DNA of 64,000 nt, from the NCBI RefSeq assembly GCF_052857255.1, contig NC_135504.1, positions 141,510,121-141,574,120 on the forward strand. The letters run 5' to 3'. The position numbers were made by a program, and so were the translations under genes. Positions 1 to 12,534 of the stretch are shown in pieces. The stretch's first letter is position 1; every line of letters begins with the position of its first letter. Under the pieces are notes generated by a model. It was not told the origin of the DNA and made no database searches. It saw only the letters and a program-made list of their open reading frames with translations. The DNA is from Amblyomma americanum. Taxonomy: Eukaryota > Arthropoda > Arachnida > Ixodida > Ixodidae.

Positions 1-1605
1 GCGCTGGAGAAACTTCGCGTTGGAGAAACTGCGCGTTGGAGAAGCTCCGCGTTGGAGAAACTCCGCGTTGGAGAAAGTCCGCGTTGGAGAGAGTCCGCGA
101 TGAAAAAATTTCGCGCTGGAGAAACTCCGCGTTTGAGAAACTCCGAACTGGAGAAACTCCCCGATGGAGACACTCCGCGCTGGCGAAACTGCGTGTTCGG
201 GAAAATTCGCGTTGGAGAAACGGCGCGTTGGAGAAGCTCCGCGTTGGAGAAACTCCGCGCTTGAAACACACCGCGCTGGAGAAACTCCGCGTTGGAGAAG
301 GTCCGCGTTGGAGAATGTCCGCGTTGGAGAAAGTCCGCGCTGGAGAAACTCCGCGTTGGATAAACTCCGCGCTGGAGAAACTCCGCGTTGGAGAAAGTCC
401 GCGTCGGAGAAGGTCCGCGTTGGAGAAACTCCGCGTTGGAGAAACTCCATGTTGTAGAAACTCCGCTTTGGAGAAACTTCGCGTTGAAGAAACGGCGCGT
501 TGGAGATTCTCCGCGTTGGAGAAACTCCGCACTTGAAACACACCGCGCTGGAGAAACTCCGCGTTGGAGAAAGTCCGCGTTTGAGAAGGTCCGCGTTGGA
601 GAAAGTCCGCGTTGGACAAAGTCCGCGTTGGAGAAACTCCGCGTTGAAGAAAGTCCGCGTTGGAGAAAGTCCGCGCTGGAGAAACTCCGCGTTGTATAAA
701 CTCCGCGATGTAGAAAGTCCGCGACGGACAAACTCCGCGCTGGAGAAACTCCGTGTTGGGGAAACTTCGCGTTGGAGAAACGGTGCGTTGGAGAAGCTCC
801 GCGTTGGAGAAACTCCGCGCTTGAAACACACCGCGCTGGAGAAACTCCGCGTTGGAGAAAGTCCGCGCTGGAGAAACTCCGCGTTGTATAAACTCCGCGC
901 TGGAGAAACTCCGCGATGAAGAAAGTCCGCGACGGACAATCTCCGCGATGGAGAAACTCCGCGTTGGAGAAAAGTCCGCTCTGGAGAAACTCTACGCTGG
1001 AGAAACTCCGCGCTGGAGCAACTCCGCGTTGGAGAAACTCCGCGCTGGAGAAACTCCGTGCTGCATAAAATCTGCGCTGGAGAAACTCCGGGCTGGAGAA
1101 ACTCCGCGCTGGAGAAACTCCGTGCTGGACAAACTCCGCGCTGGAGAAACTTCGCGTTGGAGAAACTGCGCGTTGGAGAAACTCCGCGTTGCAGAAATTC
1201 CGCGTTGGAGAAATTCCGCGTTGGAGAAAGTCCGCGTTGGAGAAATTTCGCGTTGGAGAGAGTCTGCGATGGAGAAATTCCGCGCTGGAGAAACTCCGTG
1301 TTTGAAAACCTCCGAACTCTAGAAACTCCGCGATGGAGACACTCCGCGCTGGAGAAACTCCGCGTTGGAGAAAGTCCGCTTCGGAGAAGGTCCGCGGTGG
1401 AGAAAGTCCGCGTTGGAGAAACTTCGCATTGAAGAAACGGCGCGTCGGAGATTCTCCGCGTTGGAGAAACTTCGCACTTGAAACACACCGCGCTGGAGAA
1501 ACTCCGCGTTGGAGAAAGTCCGCGTTTGAGAAACTCCGAACTGGAGAAGCTCCGCGCTCGAGATACTCCGCGGTGGAGAAACTCCGCGCTGGAGAAACTC
1601 CGCGC
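1..1605. repeat. Higher-order repeat copy, left edge
   Basis: This segment is copied almost base for base at 2916-4520 (offset 2915) and again near 12615-14219. Shared landmarks are the spelled-out variants gcgtgttcgggaaaattcgc (starting at 191, 3106 and 12805), the gtgctgcataaaatct monomer, and gaactctagaaactccgc. It is truncated by the window start. The match to the second copy ends near 1605, where this copy continues with the gatggagacactccgc monomer and the other with gtgttggaaaaactctg. Confidence 0.85.
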
Positions 1606-3106
1606 TGGAGAAACTCCGCGATGGAGACACTCCGCGCTGGAGAAACTGCGTGTTCGGGAAAATTCGCGTTGGAGAAACTTCGCGTTGGAGAAGCTCCGCG
1701 TTGGAGAAACTCCGCGCTTGAAACACACCGCGCTGGTGAAACTCCGCGTTTGAGAAGGTCCGCGTTGGAGAATGTCCGCGTTGGAGAAAGTCCGCGCTGG
1801 AGAAACTCCGCGTTGGATAAACTCCGCGCTGGAGAAACTCCGCGTTGGAGAAAGTCCGCGTCGGAGAAGGTCCGCGTTGGAGAAACTCCGCGTTGGAGAA
1901 ACTCCGTGTTGTAGCAACTCCGCTTTGGAGAAACTTCGCGTTGAAGAAACGGTGCGTTGGAGAAGCTCCGCGTTGGAGAAACTCCGCGCTTGAAACACAC
2001 CGCGCTGGAGAAACTCCGCGTTGGAGAAAGTCCGCGTTGGAGAAAGTCCGCGTTGGAGAAGGTCCGCGTTGGAGAAAGTCCGCGCTGGAGAAACTCCGCG
2101 TTGTATAAACTCCGCGCTGGAGAAACTCCGCGATGGAGAACCTCCGCGACGGACAAACACCGCGATGGAGAAACTCCACGTTGGAGAAAAGTCCGCTCTG
2201 GAGAAACTCTACGCTGAAGAAACTCCGCGCTAGAGCAACTCCGCGTTCGAGAAACTCCGCGCTGGAGAAACTCCGTGCTGCATAAAATCTGCGCTTGAGA
2301 AACTCCGGGCTGGAGAAACTCCGTGTTGGAGAAACTCCGCGCTGGAGAAACTTCGCGTTGGAGAAACTGCGCGTTGGAGAAACTCCGCGTTGGAGAAACT
2401 CCGCGTTGGAGAAATTCCGCGTTGGAGAAAGTCCGCGTTGGAGAAAGTCCGCGTTGGAGAGTGTCCGCGATGGAGAAACTCCGCGCTGGAGAAACTCCGT
2501 GGTGGGGAAACTTCGCGTAGGAGAAACGGCGCGTTGGAGAAGCTCCGCGTTGGAAAAACACCGCGCTTGAAACACACCGCGCTGGAGAAACTCCGCGTTG
2601 GAGAAAGTCCGCGTTGGAGAAGGTCCGCGTTGGAGAAAGTCCGCGTTGGAGAAAGTCCGCACTGGAGAAACTCCGCGTTGTATAAACTCCGCGATGGAGA
2701 AACTCCGCGTTGGAGAAAAGTCCGCGCTGGAGAAACTCTACGCTGGAGAAACTCATCGCTATAGCAACTCCGCGTTGGAGAATCTCCGCGCTAGAGAAAC
2801 TCCGTGCTGCATAAAATCTGTGCTGGAGAAACTCCGGGCTGGAGAAACTCCGCGCTGGAGAAACTCCGTGCTGGACAAACTCCGCGCTGGAGAAACTCCG
2901 TGTTGGAGAAACTCCGCGCTGGAGAAACTTCGCGTTGGAGAAACTGCGCGTTGGAGAAGCTCCGCGTTGGAGAAACTCCGCGTTGGAGAAAGTCCGCGTT
3001 GGAGAGAGTCCGCGATGAAAAAATTTCGCGCTGGAGAAACTCCGCGTTTGAGAAACTCCGAACTGGAGAAACTCCCCGATGGAGACACTCCGCGCTGGCG
3101 AAACTG
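191..3106. repeat. HOR period of about 1457 bp
   Basis: The marker gcgtgttcggga occurs at 191, 1648 and 3106, two consecutive steps of 1457 and 1458 bp, about 91 monomers each. The monomers after each marker follow the same order for several hundred bases before insertions and losses of whole monomers blur the match. This is the shortest clear higher-order period in the array. Related spacings of about 1.17-1.46 kb separate most occurrences of the ctgcataaaatctg marker further right (for example 3976, 5434, 6856, 8026). Confidence 0.7.
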
Positions 3107-6100
3107 CGTGTTCGGGAAAATTCGCGTTGGAGAAACGGCGCGTTGGAGAAGCTCCGCGTTGGAGAAACTCCGCGCTTGAAACACACCGCGCTGGAGAAAC
3201 TCCGCGTTGGAGAAGGTCCGCGTTGGAGAATGTCCGCGTTGGAGAAAGTCCGCGCTGGAGAAACTCCGCATTGGATAAACTCCGCGCTGGAGAAACTCCG
3301 CGTTGGAGAAAGTCCGCGTCGGAGAAGGTCCGCGTTGGAGAAACTCCGCGTTGGAGAAACTCCATGTTGTAGAAACTCCGCTTTGGAGAAACTTCGCGTT
3401 GAAGAAACGGCGCGTTGGAGATTCTCCGCGTTGGAGAAACTCCGCACTTGAAACACACCGCGCTGGAGAAACTCCGCGTTGGAGAAAGTCCGCGTTTAGG
3501 AAGGTCCGCGTTGGAGAAAGTCCGCGTTGGACAAAGTCCGCGTTGGAGAAACTCCGCGTTGAAGAAAGTCCGCGTTGGAGAAAGTCCGCGCTGGAGAAAC
3601 TCCGCGTTGTATAAACTCCGCGATGTAGAAAGTCCGCGACGGACAAACTCCGCGCTGGAGAAACTCCGTGTTGGGGAAACTTCGCGTTGGAGAAACGGTG
3701 CGTTGGAGAAGCTCCGCGTTGGAGAAACTCCGCGCTTGAAACACACCGCGCTGGAGAAACTCCGCGTTGGAGAAAGTCCGCGCTGGAGAAACTCCGCGTT
3801 GTATAAACTCCGCGCTGGAGAAACTCCGCGATGAAGAAAGTCCGCGACGGACAATATCCGCGATGGAGAAACTCCGCGTTGGAGAAAAGTCCGCTCTGGA
3901 GAAACTCTACGCTGGAGAAACTCCGCGCTGGAGCAACTCCGCGCTGGAGCAACTCCGCGTTGGAGAAACTCCGTGCTGCATAAAATCTGCGCTGGAGAAA
4001 CTCCGGGCTGGAGAAACTCCGCGCTGGAGAAACTCCGTGCTGGACAAACTCCGCGCTGGAGAAACTTCGCGTTGGAGAAACTGCGCGTTGGAGAAACTCC
4101 GCGTTGCAGAAATTCCGCGTTGGAGAAATTCCGCGTTGGAGAATGTCCGCGTTGGAGAAATTTCGCGTTGGAGAGAGTCTGCGATGGAGAAATTCCGCGC
4201 TGGAGAAACTCCGTGTTTGAAAACCTCCGAACTCTAGAAACTCCGCGATGGAGACACTCCGCGCTGGAGAAACTCCGCGTTGGAGAAAGTCCGCGTCGGA
4301 GAAGGTCCGCGGTGGAGAAAGTCCGCGTTGGAGAAACTTCGCATTGAAGAAACGGCGCGTCGGAGATTCTCCGCGTTGGAGAAACTTCGCACTTGAAACA
4401 CACCGCGCTGGAGAAACTCCGCGTTGGAGAAAGTCCGCGTTTGAGAAACTCCGAACTGGAGAAGCTCCGCGCTCGAGATACTCCGCGGTGGAGAAACTCC
4501 GCGCTGGAGAAACTCCGTGTTGGAAAAACTCTGTGTTGGAGAAATTCCGCCTTGGAGAAACTTCGCTTTGAAGAAACAGCGCGTTGGAGAAACTCCGCGT
4601 TAGAGAAAGTCCGCGTCGGAGAAGGTCCGCGTTGGAGAAAGTCCGCGTTGGAGAAAATCCGTGTTGTAGAAGCTCCGCCTTGGAGAAACTTCGCGTTGAA
4701 GAAACTGCGCGTTGGAGAAACTCCGCGTTCGAGAAACTCCGCGCTTGAAACACACCGCGCTGGAGAAACTCCGCGTTGGAGAAAGTCCGCGTCGGAGAAG
4801 GTCCGCGTTGGAGAAAGTCCGCGTTGGAGAAAGTCCGCGTTGGAGAAACTCCGCGTTGAAGAAAGTCCGCGTTGAAGAAAGTCCGCGCTGGAGAAACTCC
4901 GCGTTGTATAAACTCCGCGATGAAAAAAGTCCGCGACGGACAAACTCCGCTATGGAGAAACTCCGCGTTGGAGAAAAGTCCGCTCTGGAGAAACTCTACG
5001 CTGGAGAAACTCCGCGATGGAGACACTCCGCGCTGGAGAAACTCCGCGCTGGAGAAACTCCGCGCTGGAGAAACTCCGTGTTGGGGAAACTTCGCGTTGG
5101 AGAAACGGTGCGCTGGAGAAGCTCCGCGTTGGAGAAACTCCGCGCTTGAAACACACCACGCTGGAGAAACTCCGCGTTGGAGAAATTCCGCGTTGGAGAA
5201 GGTCCGCGTTGGAGAAAGTCCGCGTTGGAGAAAGTCCGCGCTGGAGAAACTCCGCGTTGTATAAACTCCGCGCTGGAGAAACTCCGCGATGAAGAAAGTC
5301 CGCGACGGACAAACTCCGCGATGGAGAAACTCCGCGTTGGAGAAAAGTCCGCTCTGGAGAAACTCTACGCTGGAGAAACTCCGCGCTGGAGCAACTCCGC
5401 GTTGGAGAAACTCCGCGCTGGAGAAACTCCGTGCTGCATAAAATCTGCGCTGGAGAAACTCCGGGCTGGAGAAACTCCGCGCTGGAGAAACTCCGTGCTG
5501 GACAAACTGCGCGCTGGAGAAACTTCGCGTTGGAGAAACTGCCGTTGGAGAAACTCCGCGTTGGAGAAACTCCGCGTTGGAGAAAGTCCGCGTTGGAGAG
5601 AGTCTGCGATGGCGAAATTCCGCGCTGGAGAAACTCCGCGTTTGAGATACTCCGAACTCTAGAAACTCCGCGATGGAGACACTCCGCGCTGGAGAAACTC
5701 CGCGTTGGAGAAAGTCCGCTTTGGAGAAGATCCGCGCTGGAGAAAGTCCGCGTTGGAGAAAGTCCGCGTTGGAGAAATTCCGCGTTGGAGAGAGTCTGCG
5801 ATGGAGAAATTCCGCGCTGGAGAAACTCCGCGTTTGAGAAACTCCGAACTCTAGAAACTCCGCGATGGAGACACTCCGCGCTGGAGAAACTCCGCGTTGG
5901 AGAAAGTCCGCGTCGGAGAAGGTCCGCGGTGGAGAAAGTCCGCATTGGAGAAACTTCGCATTGAAGAAACGGCGCGTCGGAGATTCTCCGCGTTGGAGAA
6001 ATTCCGCACTTGAAACACACCGCGCTGGAGAAACTCCACGTTGGAGAAAGTCCGCGTTTGAGAAACTCCGAACTGGAGAAGCTCCGCGCTCGAGATACTC

Positions 6101-9100
6101 CGCGGTGGAGAAACTCCGCGCTGGAGAAACTCCGTGTTGGAAAAACTCTGTGTTGGAGAAATTCCGCCTTGGAGAAACTTCGCTTTGAACAAACGGCGCG
6201 TTGGAGAAACTCCGCGTTAGAGAAACTCCGCGCTTGAAACACACCGCGCTGGAGAAACTCCGCGTTAGAGAAAGTCCGCGTCGGAGAAGGTCCGCGTTGG
6301 AGAAAGTCCGCGTTGGAGAAAATCCGTGTTGTAGAAGCTCCGCCTTGGAGAAACTTCGCGTTGAAGAAACGGCGCGTTGGAGAAACTCCGCGTTCGAGAA
6401 ACTGCGCTTGAAACACACCGCGCTGGAGAAACTCCGCGTTGGAGAAAGTCCGCGTCGGAGAAGGTCCGCGTTGGAGAAACTCCGCGTTGGAGAAACTCCG
6501 TGTTGTAGAAACTCCGCTTTGGAGAAACTTCGCGTTGAAGAAACGGCGCGTTGGAGATTATCCGCGTTGGAGAAACTCCGCACTTGAAACACTCCGCGTT
6601 GGAGAAAGTCCGCGTTGGAGAAGGTCCGCGTTGGAGAAAGTCCGCGTTGGAGAAAGTCCGCGCTGGAGAAACTCCGCGTTGTATAAACTCCGCGCTGGAG
6701 AAACTCCGCGATGAAGAAAGTCCGCGACGGACAAACTCCGCGATGGAGAAACTCCGCGTTGGAGAAAAGTCCGCTCTGGAGAAACTCTACGCTGGAGAAA
6801 CTCCGCGCTGGAGCAACTCCGCGTTGGAGAAACTCCGCGCTGGAGAAACTCCGTGCTGCATAAAATCTGCGCTGGAGAAACTCCGGGCTGGAGAAACTCC
6901 GCGCTTGCGAAACTCCGTGCTGGACAAACTCCGCGCTGGAGAAACTTCGCGTTGGAGAAACTGCGCGTTGGAGAAACTCCGCGTTGGAGAAACTCCGCGT
7001 TGGAGAAAGTCCGCGTTGGAGAAATTCCGCGTTGGAGAGAGTCTGCGATGGCGAAATTCCGCGCTGGTGAAACTCCGCGTTTGAGATACTCCGAACTCTA
7101 GAAACTCCGCGATGGAGACACTCCGCGCTGGAGAAACTCCGCGTTGGAGAAAGTCCGCTTTGGAGAAGATCCGCGTTGGAGAAAGTCCGCGTTGGAGAAA
7201 CTCCGCGTTGTATTAACTCCGCGATGAAGAAAGTCCGCGACGGACAAACTCCGCGATGGAGAAACTCCGCGTTGGAGAAAAGACCGCTCTGGAGAAACTC
7301 TACACTGGAGAAACTCCGCGCTGTAGCAACTCCTCGTTGGAGCAACTCCGCGCTGGAGAAACTCCGTGCTGGACAAACGCCGCGCTGGAGAAACTCCGTG
7401 TTGGAGAAACTCCGCGCTGGAGAAACTTCGCGTTGGAGAAACTGCGCGTTGGAGAAACTTCGCTTTGAAGAAACGGCGCGTTGGAGAAACTCCGCGTTAG
7501 AGAAACTCCGCGCTTGAAACACGCCGCGCTGGAGAAACTCTGCGTTGGAGAAAGTCCGCGTCGGAGAAGGTCCGCGTTGGAGAAAGTCCGCGTTGGAGAA
7601 AATCCGTGATGTAGAAACTCCGCCTTGGAGAAACTTCGCGTTGAAGAAACGGCGCGCTGGAGATACTCCGCGTTGGAGAAACTACGCGCTTGAAACACAC
7701 CGCGCTGGAGAAACTCCGCGTTGGAGAAAGTCCGCGTTGGAGAAGGTCCGCGTTGGAGAAAGTCCGCGTTGGAGAAAGTCCGCGATGGAGAAACTTTGCG
7801 TTGAAGAAAGTCCGCGTTGGAGAAAGTCCGCGCTGGAGAAACTCCGCGTTGTATAAACTCCGCGCTGGAGAAACTCCGCGATGGAGAACCTCCGCGACGG
7901 ACAAACTCCGCGATGGAGAAACTCCGCGTTGGAGAAAAGTCAGCTCTGGAGAAACTCTACGCTGAAGAAACTCCGCGCTAGAGCAACTCCGCGTTCGAGA
8001 AACTCCGCGCTGGAGAAACTCCGTGCTGCATAAAATCTGCGCTGGAGAAACTCCGGGCTGGAAAAACTTCGCGTTGGAGAAACTGCGCGTTGGAGAAACT
8101 CCGCCTTGGAGAAAGTCCGCGTTGGAGAAAGTCCGCGTTGGAGAGTGTCCGCGATGGAGAAACTCCGCGCTGGAGAAACTCCGTGGTGGGGAAACTTCGC
8201 GTAGGAGAAACGGCGCGTTGGAGAAGCTCCGCGTTGGAGAAACACCGCGCTTGAAACACACCGCGCTGGAGAAACTCCGCGTTGGAGAAAGTCCGCGTTG
8301 GAGAAGGTCCGCGTTGGAGAAAGTCCGCGTTGGAGAAAGTCCGCACTGGAGAAACTGCGCGTTGGAGAAACTGCGCGTTGGAGAAACTCCGCGTTGGAGA
8401 AACTCTGCGTTGGAGAAAGTCCGCGTTGGAGAAAGTCCGCGTTGGTGAGAGTCCGCGATGGAGAAACTCCGCGCTGGAGAAACTACGCGTTTGAGAAACT
8501 CCGAACTGGAGAAACTCCGCGATGGAGACAATCCGCGCTGGAGAAACTCCGCGCTGAAGAAACTCCGTGTAGGAGAAACTCCGTGTTGGAGAAACTCCGC
8601 GTTGGAGAAACTCCGCTTTGGAGAAAGTCCGGGTTGGAGAAAGTCCGCGTTGGAGAGTCCGCGATGGAGAAACTCCGCGCTGGAGAAAAATCGGGCTGGA
8701 GAAACTCCGTGTTGGAGAAACTCCGCGTTTGAGAAACTCCGAACTGGAGAAGCTCCGCGCTGGAGATTCTCCGCGGTGGAGAAACTCCGCGTTGGAGAAA
8801 CTCCGCGTTAGAGAAACTCCGCGCTTGAAACACACCGCGCTGGAGAAACTCCGCGTTAGAGAAAGTCCGCGTCGGAGAAGGTCCGCGTTGGAGAAAGTCC
8901 GCGTTGGAGAAAATCCGTGTTGTAGAAACTCCGCCTTGGAGAAACTTCGCGTTGAAGAAACGGCGCGTTGGAAAAACTCCGCGTTCGAGAAACTCCGCGC
9001 TTGAAACACACCGCGCTGGAGAAACTCCGCGTTGGAGAAAGTCCGCGTCGGAGAAGGTCCGCGTTGGAGAAACTCCGCGTTGGAGAAACTCCGTGTTGTA

Positions 9101-11540
9101 GAAACTCCGCTTTGGAGAAACTTCGCGTTGAAGAAACGGCGCGTTGGAGATTCTCCGCGTTGGAGAAACTCCGCACTTGAAACACACCTCGCTGGAGAAA
9201 CTCCGCGTTGGAGAAAGTCCGCGTTGGAGAAGGTCCGCGTTGGAGAAAGTCCGCGTTGGAGAAAGTCCGCGTTGGAGAAACTCCGCGTTGAAGAAAGTCC
9301 GCGTTGGAGAAAGTCCGCGCTGGAGAAACTCCGCGTTGTATAAACTCCGCGATGAAGAAAGTCCGCGACGGACAAACTCCGCGTTGAAGAAAAGTCCGCT
9401 CTGGAGAAACTCTACGCTGGAGAAACTCCGCGATGGAGACACTCCGCGCTGGAGAAACTCCGCGCTGGAGAAACTCCGCGCTGGAGAAACTCCGCGCTGG
9501 AGAAACTCCGTGTTGGGGAAACTTCGCGTTGGAGAAACGGTGCGTTGGAGAAGCTCCGCGTTGGAGAAACTCCGCGCTTGAAACACACCACGGAGGAGAA
9601 CCTCCGCGTTGGAGAAAGTCCGCGTTGGAGAAGGTCCGCGTTGGAGAAAGTCCGCGCTGGAGAAACTCCGCGTTGTATAAACTCCGCGCTGGAGAAACTC
9701 CGCGATGAAGAAAATCCGCGACGGACAAACTCCGCGATGGAGAAACTCCGCGTTGGAGAGAAGTCCGCTCTGGAGAAACTCTACGCTGGAGAAACTCCGC
9801 GCTGGAGCAACTCCGCGTTGGAGAAACTCCGCGCTGGAGAAATTCCGTGCTGCATAAAATCTGCGCTGGAGAAACTCCGGGCTGGTGAAACTCCGCGCTG
9901 GAGAAACTCCGTGCTGGACAAACTCCGCGCTGGAGAAACTTCGCGTTGGAGAAACTCCGCGTTGGAGAAACTCCGCGTTGGAGAAAGTCCGCGTTGGAGA
10001 AAGTCCGCGTTGGAGAGTGTCCGCGATGGAGAAACTCCGCGCTGGAGAAACTCCGTGATGGGGAAACTTCGCGTAGGAGAAACGGGGCGTTGGAGAAGCT
10101 CCGCGTTGGAGAAACACCGCGCTTGAAACACACCGCGCTGGAGAAACTCCGCGTTGGAGAAAGTCCGCGTTGGAGAAGGTCCGCGTTGGAGAAAGTCCGC
10201 GTTGGAGAAAGTCCGCGCTGGAGAAACTGCGCGTTGGAGAAACTGCGCGTTGGAGAAACTGCGCGTTGGAGAAACTCCGCGTTGGAGAAACTCTGCGTTG
10301 GAGAAAGTCCGCGTTGGTGAGAGTCCGCGATGGAGAAACTCCGCGCTGGAGAAACAACGCGTTTGAGAAACTCCGAACTGGAGAAACTCCGCGATGGAGA
10401 CAATCCGCGCTGGAGAAACTCCGCGCTGAAGAAACTCGGTGTAGGAGAAACTCCGTGTTGGAGAAACTCCGCGTTGGAGAAACTCCGCTTTGGAGAAAGT
10501 CCGCGTTGGAGAAAGTCCGCGTTGGAGAGTCCGCGATGGAGAAACTCCGCGCTGGAGAAAAATCGGGCTGGAGAAACTCCGTGTTGGAGAAACTCCGCGT
10601 TTGAGAAACTCCGAACTGGAGAAGCTCCGCGCTGGAGATTCTCCGCGGTGGAGAAACTCTGCGCTGGAGAAACTCCGTGTTGGAGAAACTCTGTGTTGGA
10701 GAAGTTCCGCCTTGGAGAAACTTCGCTTTGAAGAAACGGCGCGTTGGAGAAACTCCGCGTTAGAGAAACTCCGCGCTTGAAACACACCGCGCTGGAGAAA
10801 CTCCGCGTTAGAGAAAGTCCGCGTCGGAGAAGGTCCGCGTTGGAGAAAGTCCCCGTTGGAGAAAATCCGTGTTGTAGAAGCTCCGCCTTGGAGAAACTTC
10901 GCGTTGAAGAAACGGCGCGTTGGAGAAACTCCGCGTTCGAGAAACTCCGCGCTTGAAACACACCGCGCTGGAGAAACTCCGCGTTGGAGAAAGTCCGCGT
11001 TGGAGAAGGTCCGCGTTGGAGAAAGTCCGCGTTGGAGAAAGTCCGCGTTGGAGAAACTCCGCGTTGAAGAAAGTCCGCGCTGGAGAAACTCCGCGTTGTA
11101 TAAACTCCGCGCTGGAGAAACTCCGCGATGGAGAACCTCCGCGACGGACAAACTCCGCGATGGAGAAACTCCGCGTTGGAGAAAAGTCAGCTCTGGAGAA
11201 ACTCTACGCTGAAGAAACTCCGCGCTAGAGCAACTCCGCGTTCGAGAAACTCCGCGCTGGAGAAACTCCGTGCTGCATAAAATCTGCGCTGGAGAAACTC
11301 CGGGCTGGAGAAACTCCGTGTTGGAGAAACTCCGCGCTGGAGAAACTTCGCGTTGGAGAAACTGCGCGTTGGAGAAACTCCGCGTTGGAGAAAGTCCGCG
11401 TTGGAGAAAGTCCGCGTTGGAGAGTGTCCGCGATGGAGAAACTCCGCGCTGGAGAAACTACGTGGTGGGGAAACTTCGCGTAGGAGAAACGGCGCGTTGG
11501 AGAAGCTCCGCGTTGGAGAAACACCGCGCTTGAAACACAC
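2836..11540. repeat. Large duplicated satellite block, copy A
   Basis: Diagnostic monomers here recur in the same order at 12535-21040. The offset is 9699 bp from about 2836 to about 9500. It then becomes 9683 bp (one monomer fewer) at about 9950 and 9507 bp (11 monomers fewer) from about 10920. All three values change by multiples of 16, so copies have gained or lost whole monomers since duplication. Copies differ by scattered single-base changes only. Confidence 0.85.
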
Positions 11541-12534
11541 CGCGCTGGAGAAACTCAGCGTTGGAGAAAGTCCGCATTGGAGAAGGTCCGCGTTGGAGAA
11601 AGTCCGCGTTGGAGAAAGTCCGCGCTGGAGAAACTGCGCGTTGGAGAAACTGCGCGTTGGAAAAACTCCGCGTTGGAGAAACTCTGCGTTGGAGAAATTC
11701 CGCCTTGGAGAAACTTCGCGTTGAAGAAACGGCGCGTTGGAAAAACTCCGCGTTCGAGAAACTCCGCGCTTGAAACACACCGCGCAGGAGAAACTCCGCG
11801 TTAGAGAAAGTCCGCGTCGGAGAAGGTCCGCGTTGGAGAAACTCCGTGTTGTAGAAACTCCGCTTTGGAGAAACTTCGCGTTGAAGAAACGGCGCGTTGG
11901 AGATTCTCCGCGTTGGAGAAACTCCGCACTTGAAACACACCTCGCTGGAGAAACTCCGCGTTGGAGAAAGTCCGCGTTGGAGAAGGTCCGCGTTGGAGAA
12001 AGTCCGCGTTGGAGAAAGTCCGCGTTGGAGAAACTCCGCATTGAAGAAAGTCCGCGTTGGAGAAAGTCCGCGCTGGAGAAACTCCGCGTTGTATAAACTC
12101 CGCGATGAAGAAAGTCCGCGACGGACAAACTCCGCGATGAAGAAACTCCGCGTTGGAGAAAAGTCCGCTCTGGAGAAACTCTACGCTGGAGAAACTCCGC
12201 GATGGAGACACTCCCCGCTGGAGAAACTCCGCGCTGGAGAAACTCCGCGCTGGAGAAACTCCGTGTTGGGGAAACTTCGCGTTGGAGAAACGGTGCGTTG
12301 GAGAAGCTCCGCGTTAGAGAAACTCCGCGCTTGAAACACACCACGGTGGAGAAACTCCGCGTTGGAGAAAGTCCGCGTTGGAGAAGGTCCGCGTTGGAGA
12401 AAGTCCGCGTTGGAGAAAGTCCGCGCTGGAGAAACTCCGCGTTGTATAAACTCCGCGCTGGAGAAACTCCACGATGAAGAAAATCTGCGCTGGAGAAACT
12501 CCGGGCTGGAGAAACTCCGCGCTGGAGAAACTCC

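Noticed and set aside
36..536. Plus-strand arginine-rich repeat protein (EKLRVGETPRWRNSAL type)
   Set aside because: Begins at TTG, and all three plus frames give the same repeat shifted in phase because 16 is not divisible by 3. Shadow of the satellite.
2759..7522. Minus-strand open frame of about 1,587 codons
   Set aside because: Same satellite artefact as the copy about 9.7 kb downstream; several other frames of the same strand are also open here.
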